The notes beneath the pieces were generated by a model, which saw nothing but the letters and a program-made list of their open reading frames with translations, searched no databases and had not been told where the DNA came from. Positions 40,701-49,437 of a stretch of DNA of 64,000 nt are shown here, one piece after another. Position 1 is the first letter of the stretch; each line of letters opens with the position of its first letter. Made by a program: the position numbers and the translations under genes. This stretch comes from Rhynchopus sp. YZ270_cl-10 (lineage: Eukaryota; Euglenozoa; Diplonemea; Diplonemida; Diplonemidae), in NCBI GenBank assembly GCA_964035575.1, contig OZ037914.1, forward strand, positions 630,176-694,175. Reading direction: 5' to 3'.

Positions 40701-43700
40701 CCGAGCTGATGTCCACCATGGGAAGCAACTTACAAATTATGCAAAAAAACATTGCGTTGCAAACGCTATGCCTCCAGCTTCTCTTTAATATGGCAGCTTC
40801 CACTGCACTTCAAACGGCTCTCGTAGAGTCATACCCTTGGAGCACCTTTTTGCAGCCCCTTGAAGTGCAGGACCATCATTGTCAGGTTGCTGCTTCGAGA
40901 TTGGCGTTTTTATTGCTTCAGGTTCCTTCTGGTTTGGTAACGTTTATTGATGCGGGTGGGGTATGTCCTTTGATTCGTGCGTTGGAATTTGAGGAGGATG
41001 ACGTTCGAGAGCTTGCTTCTGTTGGGGTTGCGAGGTTGTCGAGGTTTGACCCAAAGGCCTTTCGCGCAGCGTTGCTTGGTGAAGGTGGTGTCAGTCTCCT
41101 TATGGAAATGCTGACATCTCCTGCAGAAAAGATCAATGCCCGAGCCTACGCTACAGTCGCTGCATTGAGTGCCGATACAGAGCTTGGGGAGGCATTTCTG
41201 TCTCAAGGGGTGTTGCGGGCGATCCGCCTGCACAGCGAAGCAAAATTTGCGGCAGAGGTTCAGGTAGATATGATCACCGTGGTATGCTCGCTTGCGAAGA
41301 ACGAAAAGAGTTGTTGGAGGGTTCTTGAGAAGTGTGGTGCCTTTGTGCTTCTCTCTGCGTTAACCTCATGTAACACCTCTGTTGTGCGTGCAGGCGCGCT
41401 GTCCCTCTGTTCTCTCCTCCACGATGGGATTGATGTAGCGGAATGCTACCTCCGCTGTCCTTCCTCGGGGGCTATAGCGCATTGTCTTGAGACCTCAGGG
41501 GATGCTAGCACCTTAGAGGCAGTGCTAAAGGTGTTCGCATGCTTGGCGCAGAAGGGTGTGTACAGAGAGGCTGTGACGAAGCCGGGGTTGGTAGATGTAC
41601 TGCTCAGTCTGGCGGAGAATGAGGCTAGGGGGGTGGAGATGGCCAGGAGGAATGAGAAGGTGGCGGGAGAGGGTGGTGGTGGCGATATGGGTTGTCGAGA
41701 CAGTGCAGAGGTGTGGGAAAGCGTTGCTGGGCATGCCCTTCAGGCGCTTGCTCTGCTCCTCCCCGTATCTAGTGTTTTGGAGCATCTCGCAACAGAGATT
41801 TGCCTCGCCCGTTTAGTTGCCTGCGTCAGCGAAAAGGCTAGCGTTCCGCGCGCAGTGCACAGCGCCTCGGTGCTCCTCTCAGTCCTTAGCATCCCTTCGA
41901 CTCACCCTTTTTGCGTTCAGTCTGGGATAGTCCTCCGTCTTGCCAGCATGTGTAAGGTGGATAATACAGAGTGTCGAACCCACGTTGCGCATTGTCTTGA
42001 AATCATTTCAATGGGTGCGTCAGAAACGACATTGGAGGTGCTCTGCAGTGAAAGGGTGATGCGTGGGGTGAAGGTGCTGCTGGGGAGTAATTTGCGAGCT
42101 ATAAGGGGTGCGGCGTGCACTGTATTGCATACGGTTCTGGCAAAGGAGACAAAGTATGCAGCGAAACTGAACATCGTAGATGAGCTGACCGCCTTCGTAG
42201 GAGCAGACGGTGCTCTACAGACAGCAGTACTGCACAGCATGCGTCTTCTCTTTGCAGAGCTGCAGACGTGGTTGACAAGCACCGTAGGCACAACAAAGCA
42301 GAATGGTCATACCCAATGCGAAGTGTGCATGACCTACGTTCTTGCGCTCTACCGTCGCAGCCAGCAAGGGTCCACGCTAGCGGCGCAAACGATGTACACA
42401 TTGAACTGTATTCTTGCAATGTCTCCAGAGCATTTCTGCACGCTCCTCGACGCAGCAACCATGCTCGACATCAAGCGTGCTGTCACCATGAAGATGAAGC
42501 CCAAAGACGTCACCCCAACCATCGACTTCTCCAGAAGCAATTTAGACCTCCAGGATCTCACAGCCTCGCAAGGCGACTTTGTCAATATGGACGACGCAGA
42601 TGTGCGTGTCCAAGCCGCGCATATACTCTACTATATGTCGTCCACCTCAGCCATACGCCGTGCCATGTTGTTGCAACTGCTCAAAGCCGTCTCAGTAGAT
42701 GAAATGATCAAGCTGTCGTATACGGCGTTCACCGAAGGGGACGATCCACGGTACACAGGGGTGTTGTTGAAGGCAGCGTGTAATTGTTTGCAGAAGGTGT
42801 CCCAAAGGCATCTGCTGGCAGAGGATCGGACCGGGCTGCTGAAGCAGGTATACGCGCTGACGACGCACAGTAATGTCTTGGTGGTTGAGCCTGCCGCAGC
42901 GATTCTGGCGGCAGTGAGCTGCGAGCCGCTGTCGCATACCCGTCTTCTTGCGTTGTGTGGTATCCATGCTGTTACGAAGGTGGTGCTTTCCTTCATAGAG
43001 GATGGTGTGACGCTAGCAGAGGGGGGTGTCCTTCCTGACTTTGCAGCGCCAATTACCCGCACAGTGGTGAGTCTCTGCAAGGTGCTTGCGAATCTCGCAG
43101 ATGGCAGCCCCACTGCGGTGCGCTGTGTGAAGGAGACGTCTGATACGCTTCAACAGCTTGCCATGGCGCTGCCGGCGTGGCTCCCGGTGGACTGCAAGCT
43201 TTACATTGCCGCGACGATGGCGACATTGGACAGCACATTGCCTGCACCATTGACAGGGATCAGCGCAGGGTTTAGAGATCTCGTAGAGGCGGCAAAGGAT
43301 CGCCTTGATGTGAGCCGTGTGCAGAAGGGGGTGACCGCGTTGTGCACCTTGGCGAGAGACCATCGGAACCATGCAGAGCTGCGTGAGGTGGGTGCGCTTC
43401 CGGTGTTGTGTGCGTTGCTGCGGAGCCCTGTGCAGGCGGTGTTCAGGGCTGCGTGTTGGGCGTTGTGCTTCCTCGTTGCAGGGCCGACAGGGGAGCCCTA
43501 CGAGCTGGCGCTCAAGGATAAGTCTGTCAAGGAGCGTATCGTAGCAGCGGAGAAGCGGGCCGCAGTCATCGCAGAGACCGTTGCCCGCACTGCAGAGGAA
43601 GGGGTCGCAGCGGCAGTGAAGTGTGCACTCTCCAAACACAACCCAGAGCATGCCCGCGCTGCATCAAAACTCCTCGTCGCACTACTCCATGAAGACTCTG

Positions 43701-43747
43701 CTCGGAAGCACCTCAAGCAATGTGGAATAGGGGAGCTGCAGGGTTGA
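37781..43747 (+). CDS. Giant armadillo-repeat protein, probable N-myristoylation
   Basis: One uninterrupted exon of 1988 residues. Nearly the whole length is helical ARM/HEAT-type repeats of about 40-42 residues (e.g. LVAILRESTGTAQQAAAAAAVANIA type units; A-x-x-ALxxL-A motifs). The repeat signal is strongest over about 60-1150 and returns at about 1400-1980. ARM solenoids bind other proteins; relatives such as yeast Vac8 are membrane scaffolds. The N-terminus MGQQHGRG fits the N-myristoylation pattern (Gly2, small residue at 6, no Pro at 7), which supports membrane attachment; that is inference. A less repetitive section (about 940-985, acidic, containing LDDIVTDNLYGMPYEDRAEL) may be a linker. 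The ATG at 37781 is the first in frame after the acceptor-like sites. The exact function is unknown. Confidence 0.88.
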   Translation: MGQQHGRGEVVAEVVNKVTIAADSRESFRSRERALVALEGLCHDRDVAHMALPTLNESQNVSRLLLLSSAGEGLNSAAYRLLRTASATQSPQERSTIAKCVAPELTALLCRHDTAPIEEIDDIVYILANLAASDICRDVLECEKGGFCGSDALLRLIGADQTVPCVQRNALRALTFLAERSSGRERIVGKGSVLPLVALCFVGSGYNEVRCHALRVIALLARNPSVRKVLASRGLLTKLSVLAFPVEGPPLCDPLLTTCIASVYSAFSVHRSFEGVDPSKTLCLFYSLLCSQYLDRALQGLWATANAVVCKEFRAEVIVSDGLKLVFAVLRAGAEEVQIWYEVARVIAGMAAGAHEDIEFLAREGAVEALVQIFTWCMEGRRGAVPDNEETEAQSHQEHLNATARLLCMGVCVEALRHLTALGYVCQLLCDLGGHRGVLHLLTEGSSVRSQEGAAWVVANLALHAGPAAVVLNNTEVIPTLVAILRESTGTAQQAAAAAAVANIATHSSNVHTVISNGGTAALLRMLKLTACEETVRVDCVRALLHLDTNEARFDVMQAGGLPFLLRYAAEGQAPLQTVCVKAVRLLAEVSDDAHRHAMVRAGVFSTLSTLLEADVAVVVVREAVQCISSLTRLVSNKVALLEQNALPILCHFLSDKDRDTQMHALTVLGNVANIPDTLRQLPPAGVVMRELCAAVQLRVFAVTLQACRCLALLTQYPHHAKAAFSALPTERYVELAQSANPNLQCYALQTLTNLAQHRSHWKRLHEAELTHTLATLLADSGHETALQTVRCLANIAEDPHAQETLLRETDVLQSLTALAHSASTALHTGELRMASTTVFTSERHAQMLQSVLAALAGFATVASGAEAIISYNCLPLFVGCLDCTDIEVRSASARCLDALSRNPAVRSAIEQVGGAHKMVATLQSSAALTTSLQGNLHSTSEVLMNDAKLKSDILELDDIVTDNLYGMPYEDRAELMSTMGSNLQIMQKNIALQTLCLQLLFNMAASTALQTALVESYPWSTFLQPLEVQDHHCQVAASRLAFLLLQVPSGLVTFIDAGGVCPLIRALEFEEDDVRELASVGVARLSRFDPKAFRAALLGEGGVSLLMEMLTSPAEKINARAYATVAALSADTELGEAFLSQGVLRAIRLHSEAKFAAEVQVDMITVVCSLAKNEKSCWRVLEKCGAFVLLSALTSCNTSVVRAGALSLCSLLHDGIDVAECYLRCPSSGAIAHCLETSGDASTLEAVLKVFACLAQKGVYREAVTKPGLVDVLLSLAENEARGVEMARRNEKVAGEGGGGDMGCRDSAEVWESVAGHALQALALLLPVSSVLEHLATEICLARLVACVSEKASVPRAVHSASVLLSVLSIPSTHPFCVQSGIVLRLASMCKVDNTECRTHVAHCLEIISMGASETTLEVLCSERVMRGVKVLLGSNLRAIRGAACTVLHTVLAKETKYAAKLNIVDELTAFVGADGALQTAVLHSMRLLFAELQTWLTSTVGTTKQNGHTQCEVCMTYVLALYRRSQQGSTLAAQTMYTLNCILAMSPEHFCTLLDAATMLDIKRAVTMKMKPKDVTPTIDFSRSNLDLQDLTASQGDFVNMDDADVRVQAAHILYYMSSTSAIRRAMLLQLLKAVSVDEMIKLSYTAFTEGDDPRYTGVLLKAACNCLQKVSQRHLLAEDRTGLLKQVYALTTHSNVLVVEPAAAILAAVSCEPLSHTRLLALCGIHAVTKVVLSFIEDGVTLAEGGVLPDFAAPITRTVVSLCKVLANLADGSPTAVRCVKETSDTLQQLAMALPAWLPVDCKLYIAATMATLDSTLPAPLTGISAGFRDLVEAAKDRLDVSRVQKGVTALCTLARDHRNHAELREVGALPVLCALLRSPVQAVFRAACWALCFLVAGPTGEPYELALKDKSVKERIVAAEKRAAVIAETVARTAEEGVAAAVKCALSKHNPEHARAASKLLVALLHEDSARKHLKQCGIGELQG

Positions 43748-44062
43748 AATTTAGAGGTGCAACTATTTAAAGGGGTGAAAAAGGGGAAAATCTTTAGAGA
43801 TTTTTTTTGTGTCTTTTTGTAGATTTTACAAAGGGGAGAATATCACCCCCCCAAAAAAAAACCCTTTTTACAAAGGTTTTGACAGAAAACAAAAAAAAGC
43901 GAGAAATGAAACAAAAAAACAAATCATCTATCCCAACTCCGTTCTCATCGATATCATTGCTTATTCTTCAAAACTCTACTCCCTCTCCTTCTCCTTCTCC
44001 TCCTCCCTCTTCACTCCTCCCAAAATCTTCAAAACAGAATACACAAAAAAGGGAATTTCCAA
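43748..44062. promoter_or_regulatory. Leader of the CDK11-like gene
   Basis: An A/T-rich stretch, then a strong pyrimidine tract (about 43975-44033, CTCCTTCTCC-type) ending in CAAAACAG 27 bases before the ATG. It is the best example of the acceptor pattern seen before most genes here. Confidence 0.55.
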
Positions 44063-45564
44063 ATGGCGAAGAGCATTTCTGACATCGCAGCATTGCTTCA
44101 ACAGCAAAAGGCGAAGTTGGGGGTGAGTTCTGGAAGCCCGGTGCCCAATTTGTCTGGTGGATATGACCCTGCGGCACCGATGCGGGAGAGGGGGTCTGGT
44201 CAGACCCCTAGTATATCGCCCCAGCCTATTGCGTTACATAGAACGGATGGACGGTCTCCTGCGCCATCTTCTGGGAAACGCCCTAGAGAGGACGATTCTG
44301 CCTCTTCAGACAGCGGGAGTGCCTCCGACCTTCTTCCTGACGCTGCGCCTCCTCGAAAAGGCAGTGGGCACATCACCACCCCTAACGACCCTACCTATTC
44401 CTCCGCCGCCTCAGTCCCCCGCGGTACCACTACATACAACCGTTCTGGGTTGCCTCATGATATAAAAGGCTGTAGAAAGGTCGATGCTTTTAAAAAATTG
44501 AATGAAATCGCGGAAGGGACGTTTGGGAAGGTGTGGAGGGCAAGGGATAAGGAGACAAAGTGTTTGTATGCCTTGAAACAGGTGAAGATGGAGAAGGAGA
44601 AGGAAGGGTTTCCGTTAACAGCGTTGAGGGAGATTCATCTGTTGATGAGTTTGGAGCATGATAACATTGTGGATATCAAGGAGGTTGTGGTGGGCAGCAG
44701 TGTCGACAGTGTGTTTCTTGTCATGGAATATGTTGAACACGATATGCGCTTTGTAATGGACGGTTTGAAGCACAGATGGACCATCCCGCAGTTTAAATGC
44801 CTCATGCAACAGCTCCTCAAAGCGGTCTGTTTTATGCACCAACATTGGATTCTTCACCGCGATCTGAAAACCTCTAACCTCCTTTACACAAACAGCGGGG
44901 TTCTGAAAGTTTGCGATTTTGGGTATGTCAAAAAAATTCAAAAAAAAAAAATTCAAAAAAAATTCAAAAAAAATCCACAGATTGGCGCGCCTCGTTGGAG
45001 ATCAAAACCCTTCTTTAACCGCAGGAACCTGCACCTTATGGTATCGTTCCCCAGAGGTACTTCTGGATACGAGAGAATATGCATCTTCCTCTGATGTCTG
45101 GGCAGTAGGCTGTATAGGGGCAGAGCTCATATTGGGTAGCGCGCTTTTGCAAGGCAAGAATGAGACCGATCAGTTGCAGCTGTTGTTCGGATGCTTTGGG
45201 CAGCCTTCTGCGAAGATGTGGGCGGGGTATAGCCAGTTGCCTAGGGTGGTGAAGGGGGCGGTGTTTACGGGGCCGTCGCATAGCAAATTTGGGGCCTTCT
45301 TTAGAACCACAGAGGAGGCGGCAGGGGAAGGGGCGAAGCCCTTCCTGCCTGCCTCTGGGGTAGCCTTCTTAGAAGGTATGCTGCAGCTCAACCCGCAAAA
45401 CAGAGCGAGCACCAACATCGCCATGTCGCACGCCTTCTTCTCTGAGCGGCCCCTTCCGCAGTCAGTACCCCTCATGCCCACCTTCCCCGCGACCAATGAA
45501 ATGCCACGCAAAAAGATGCGTGCAGAACTTCAACGTAAACGAGACGCTGCTAACACTGCTGCTT

Positions 45565-45566
<2 letters not shown>
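44063..45566 (+). CDS. Cyclin-dependent kinase, CDK11 (PITSLRE)-like
   Basis: Two exons, 44063-44922 and 44981-45566, join to 481 residues. The 58-nt, almost pure-A intron interrupts the Gly codon of DFG, and splicing restores DFGLARLVG. Residues 1-130 are Ser/Pro-rich and probably disordered with a basic patch (KRPRED). Then come LPHDIKGCRKVDAFKKLNEI and the Gly loop EGTFGKV (151-157), Lys172, the cyclin-binding helix PLTALRE (184-190, the PITSLRE equivalent), HRDLKTSN (265-272), DFG (285-287), and the T-loop ending GTCTLWYRSPE. The GCR-x-V-x-x-F-x-x-LN start is diagnostic of CDK11/CDK10-type kinases, which act in transcription and splicing control with cyclin L. Without splicing the frame continues only about 50 codons. 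A T-run of about 35 follows the stop. Confidence 0.93.
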
Positions 45567-45602
<36 letters not shown>

Positions 45603-46135
45603 GGATTTTTAAAATGTGTTGATTTATGATGCATTTAAGACGGGTATGTCAAGTCAACTTTTTCATCCGGGGCTTGGCTGGCGTTGTGCCAGTTGGAGGT
45701 GCCGAAAAGCAATAACTACCAATTTTTGCGATAACGAATGTGATCAAGGTGATTAAACACGAGAGGCTTGGTCTTAGGATCATCTTACAAAACCTTTCTT
45801 TTTATTTTGACAAGAATGCTGGAGGAAAATGAGTCGAAAAAAAGAAGGCAGTTATCGTTAGGGATGGTAGTGTTGCGAGAGAGGGGGCGGGGGTGTGGGG
45901 TGGGGGGTTATTTTTGGTTTGCAAAAAGATGTTCATAGAAGTGAGTGTGAAAAAATAGATAGTTTTTTTTCTTATAGCGAATATCGTGTCGGGGATGTGG
46001 CCTTACTGGTTGCCCCCCGTTGTACAGAAGAAAAAGGAATAAAAAAAGGGGGAGGGCGAGAAGTGTACAATTTTGCATATTTGCGTGTAGGTGTTGTGGT
46101 ATTCCTCGTGAGGCAGCAAAATGCCTGTTCTGCAG
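45567..46135. other. 3' flank of the CDK11-like gene
   Basis: A poly-T run (about 45567-45601); R1 at 45746-45800 preceded by the ATAACGAATGTGATCA segment also found in the MoaA intron; a G-rich tract at 45885-45908. No gene. Confidence 0.55.
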
Positions 46136-46470
46136 GTCAGTGATGATAAACATTCACACACAAATCACTCCAATCGTATTGGGCAGTCTTTTTGGCTGTC
46201 TCTGTGCCGATGCTTCAACATGCACCACCATCTGAGTTCCGAAATAAACACATAAAATCATGCAACATAAAGTAGAAAGAAACATCGACCATCGATTGGG
46301 TTTGGAGGCATCCGCATTCTGTGATGCACAGCTCCACGCTGGATGTTGTCGTAAAGCAAAGCACGCAGGCCTGCCTGCTGCGTTACACATATTCTATGTC
46401 GCTCGCGATGCCCTGTGTTGGGCTGCAACCTTCGCGAGTCTCAACGGCTAAACCATGTGTCACACAGTTC
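46136..46470 (+). repeat. Modules beta + gamma, copy 3
   Basis: The beta left edge is CTGCAG/GTCAGT. This block has lost any cargo gene. Confidence 0.85.
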
Positions 46471-46997
46471 TTCACCACAAGACAGAGACAGAGAGAGTAC
46501 ATGATGATACACTAGGGTCAGGACAGGTATTGTTTGACAGCTTCGGCTGCATGAAATAGAGATCCGTTATCCAAAACATGCTGATTGCCTCACTTCCTCC
46601 TCTGCACGAATGGAAAGCAGGAAAGACAGGACAGAAGAGTGATGAGATTGTATTAATCTTTGTAGGTTGGGATTGACAGCTTCGGCTGATTGAAACTAAA
46701 ACCAGGAACTAAAATTCAACACACTGACCTGTGTCCTGTGGCGCAAGCCTCCACACGAAGATCCACAAAAAGGCAGAAGGGAAACGAACATGATGATATT
46801 TGCACATTTTCATTCTTTGTAGGTTGGGACAACTGACTCCCCTTGTGGGACGTGCAGATGCTGCATCAGGATAAAAACATTACCACCTGAACACCTCCAC
46901 ACACCACAACACAACACAACACAACACAAAGGCGGTCCTAGCTAGTGGAAGCCACCCTCGACCTCTGTGGGGCTTTACCACCCGTTCCGATCTTGCC
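46471..46997 (+). repeat. Modules delta + epsilon, copy 3
   Basis: Delta is of the CACAAGACAGAGACAG type; epsilon is at 46931-46997. It is followed by zeta rather than by a gene. Confidence 0.8.
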
Positions 46998-47030
46998 AAG
47001 ACTGCGAACACACCAGACCTCACAACACAC

Positions 47031-47360
47031 TGCATTGCCTTGGTTCCTTGGCTGGACTACTTCGGTGTTCTTCTGAGGCTATCCTCTTTTCTAGACACAT
47101 TTCATTCACTTCTCACTCACCTATTTTTTTTGAAAAGCTCCTGTCGTGGGTGAGCCACAGGGTTGCAGCTCCGACCTGCCTCGATGCCCCTGGAAGGCTC
47201 AATCGCGGGTGCAAGATTGACAAAAAACAATGTGTTTGAAAAGTAACCAAACCACACCTATTAGTGTTGCATGATGAAACAACAGGATCGGTACTATCTG
47301 ACGGCCTTGTGTCGGTTGAATACAAACACCTAACTCGCAAGCTTTCACAACTGCTGATTC
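47031..47360 (+). repeat. Module zeta plus a fragment of the Cys-rich gene 3' flank
   Basis: 47031-47219 matches 10557-10745. 47261-47360 matches 1925-2014 and 57424-57510 (CAACAGGATCGGTACTATCT). It is a mosaic with no complete gene. Confidence 0.75.
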
Positions 47361-47459
47361 ACATAAACTTATGTTGTGTTTACACTTTTAGGAGATATTC
47401 ACATTTCAATATTCCATCAAACAAACAAACACATAACCTTGAAACAAAAAGTAGAAAGA

Positions 47460-47650
47460 AACATCGACCATCGATTGGGTTTGGAGGCATCCGCATTCTG
47501 TGATGCACAGCTCCACGCTGGATGTTGTCGTAAAGCAAAGCACGCAGGCCTGCCTGCTGCGTTACACATATTCTATGTCGCTCGCGATGCCCTGTGCTGG
47601 GCTGCAACCTTCGTGAGTTTCAACGGCTAAACCATGTGTCACACAGTTCT
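47460..47650 (+). repeat. Module gamma, copy 5
   Basis: Second gamma within the same block, without beta. Confidence 0.85.
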
Positions 47651-48161
47651 TCACCGTCTGAACATCAACCAGACAGAAACTTGATGATATTATTTATTTT
47701 CATTGTTGTTTGACCGCTTCGGCTGCATGAAACCAATGTCCAAAACATACTGATTGCCTCACTTCCTCCTCTGCACGAATGGAATGCAGGAAAGACAGGA
47801 CAGAAGAGTGATGAGATTGTATTAATCTTTGTAGGTTGGGATTGACAGCTTCGGCTGATTGAAACTAAAACCAGGAACTAAAATTCAACACACTGACCTG
47901 TGTCCTCTGGCGCAAGCCTCCACACGAAGATCCACCAGAAGACAGAAGGGAAACGAACATGATGATATTTGCACATTTTCATTCTTTGTAGGTTGGGACA
48001 ACTGACTCCCCTTGTGGGACGTGCAGATGCTGCATCAGGATAAAAACATTACCACCTGAACACCTCCACACACCACACCACAACACAACACAAAGGCGGT
48101 CCTAGCTAGTGGAAGCCACCCTCGACCTCTGTGGGGCTTTACCACCCGTTCCGATCTTGCC
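47651..48161 (+). repeat. Modules delta + epsilon, copy 4
   Basis: Delta is of the CACCGTCTGAACATCAACC type (shared with 2372 and 62563); epsilon is at 48095-48161. About 46 more bases (to about 48207) match 54242-54286 after the fourth-block epsilon, so these two blocks share a slightly longer right end. Confidence 0.8.
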
Positions 48162-48356
48162 AAGATCTGCCAGACACACAAGAGAAACGTTCCTGATGAA
48201 ACACATCGAGAACCACCACACACACATACACATGCATTTTCCATACTATACTCCGTTAAGGCGTTACCCACTCTAAATTCATCACACACATGCATTTTCC
48301 TGTTCTATTCCACCCACACTTCACACCCTTCTCCCAACAGGAAACACAATCGCATC

Positions 48357-49018
48357 ATGGCGAACACAAGCCATGTGTTTGAGGGGGGCAACGTGACCTA
48401 TCTGAGCTTGGTGGACGATGCGATCTGTTTGGAGAAGATATTTGATGTGGTGGCCCTGCCTTCGTGCGGTGCTGTGGCCAGCTTCTGCGGAACTACACGC
48501 GACAACTTCGCAGGCAAGGACGTTGTCGAGCTCTTCTACGAATCCTACGATGAAATGGCGCTCAAGGAAATGCAGAAAATCGCGGACTCCGTTCGCTCCC
48601 GCTGGCCCGACGTCCGCGGAGTCGCCATAGTACACAGAAAGGGGTTAGTACCTGTTAAACAATCCTCCGTAGTCATTGCCATTTCCTCGCCACACCGAGT
48701 CGTATGTAACCATTTGCACCACATACTATCTTTTTTTCTTTGCAGGCATCGATGGACGCAGTGCGCTACTGTATTGATACTTTGAAAGAGTCGGTGCCGA
48801 TCTGGAAGAAGGAGATCTATCGTGAAGGCGAGCCTGGGTGGAAGCAGAACGCAGAATTCATGAACTCTGACCTCATGCGGGGTGCAGGCGGCGAGACACA
48901 CCGTGGTGTATCGCAGGAAGTTGCCAAGTCGCGTGCCGCAAGTCTCTGCAACCTTACCTCCTTCGCCGCATTGTGTTCCCTCGTCCTCTTGATCGGTGGA
49001 CGAAGGCCTGCACAATAG
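48357..49018 (+). CDS. MOCS2B: Molybdopterin synthase large subunit MoaE/MOCS2B with C-terminal membrane segment
   Basis: Exons 48357-48701 and 48746-49018 join to 205 residues; the 44-nt intron (GTATGT ... TTTGCAG) is phase 0. MoaE transfers sulfur from the MoaD thiocarboxylate to precursor Z, making molybdopterin. Visible motifs: GAVASFCGTTRDN (38-50), HRKGLVPVKQSSVVIAISSPHR (93-114), and after the splice the helix ending PIWKKEIY (133-140) with the catalytic Lys pair 136-137. MoaE proteins usually end near residue 150. This one has about 55 more residues, finishing in a hydrophobic stretch (about 184-200, LTSFAALCSLVLLIGG) and RRPAQ, the layout of a tail-anchored membrane protein. The ATG is 16 bases after TTCTCCCAACAG. 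Confidence 0.93.
48702..48745 (+). other. Intron of MoaE (44 nt)
   Basis: The shortest intron in the window. GTATGT donor, T-rich tract, TTTGCAG acceptor, no repeat. Confidence 0.9.
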
Positions 49019-49437
49019 TAAACAAAAGGGGGGTTGCGAGAGAAGATAAGAGATTTAACGTATCCGGAAAAGGAGGATACTGGATCTGCTTCCGTGAGAT
49101 CGCCTTTTTTTTTTTTTTTTTTTTTTGAAAAAAATGAGGAGGGGGGGAAGTGACAGGAGAGAATTTTTGTTCTCCGTGGGGATACACTATCTTCTTTTTC
49201 CCTATTTTGGTCAGAGAAAGAAAACTATCTGATGCATCTGATTCCTTGGGAAACACTTTGGGGCCCCTATTCCCCCTTTTTCTTTTTGGTATATTTCCCC
49301 CCAACTTTCCCCCCATATTTTAATCTCCCCTCGGAAACAGAAACTGCCGTATTATACACAATGCAATCCCGGTAACACAAAGCTAAGAGGAAGAGACACC
49401 CACACACACGCAACCGAGACTACGCATATAAGCCTTG
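49019..49437. other. Intergenic stretch
   Basis: A T-run (about 49107-49127), then AT/C-rich sequence, and CGGAAACAG as a possible acceptor near 49341. No gene. Confidence 0.5.
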
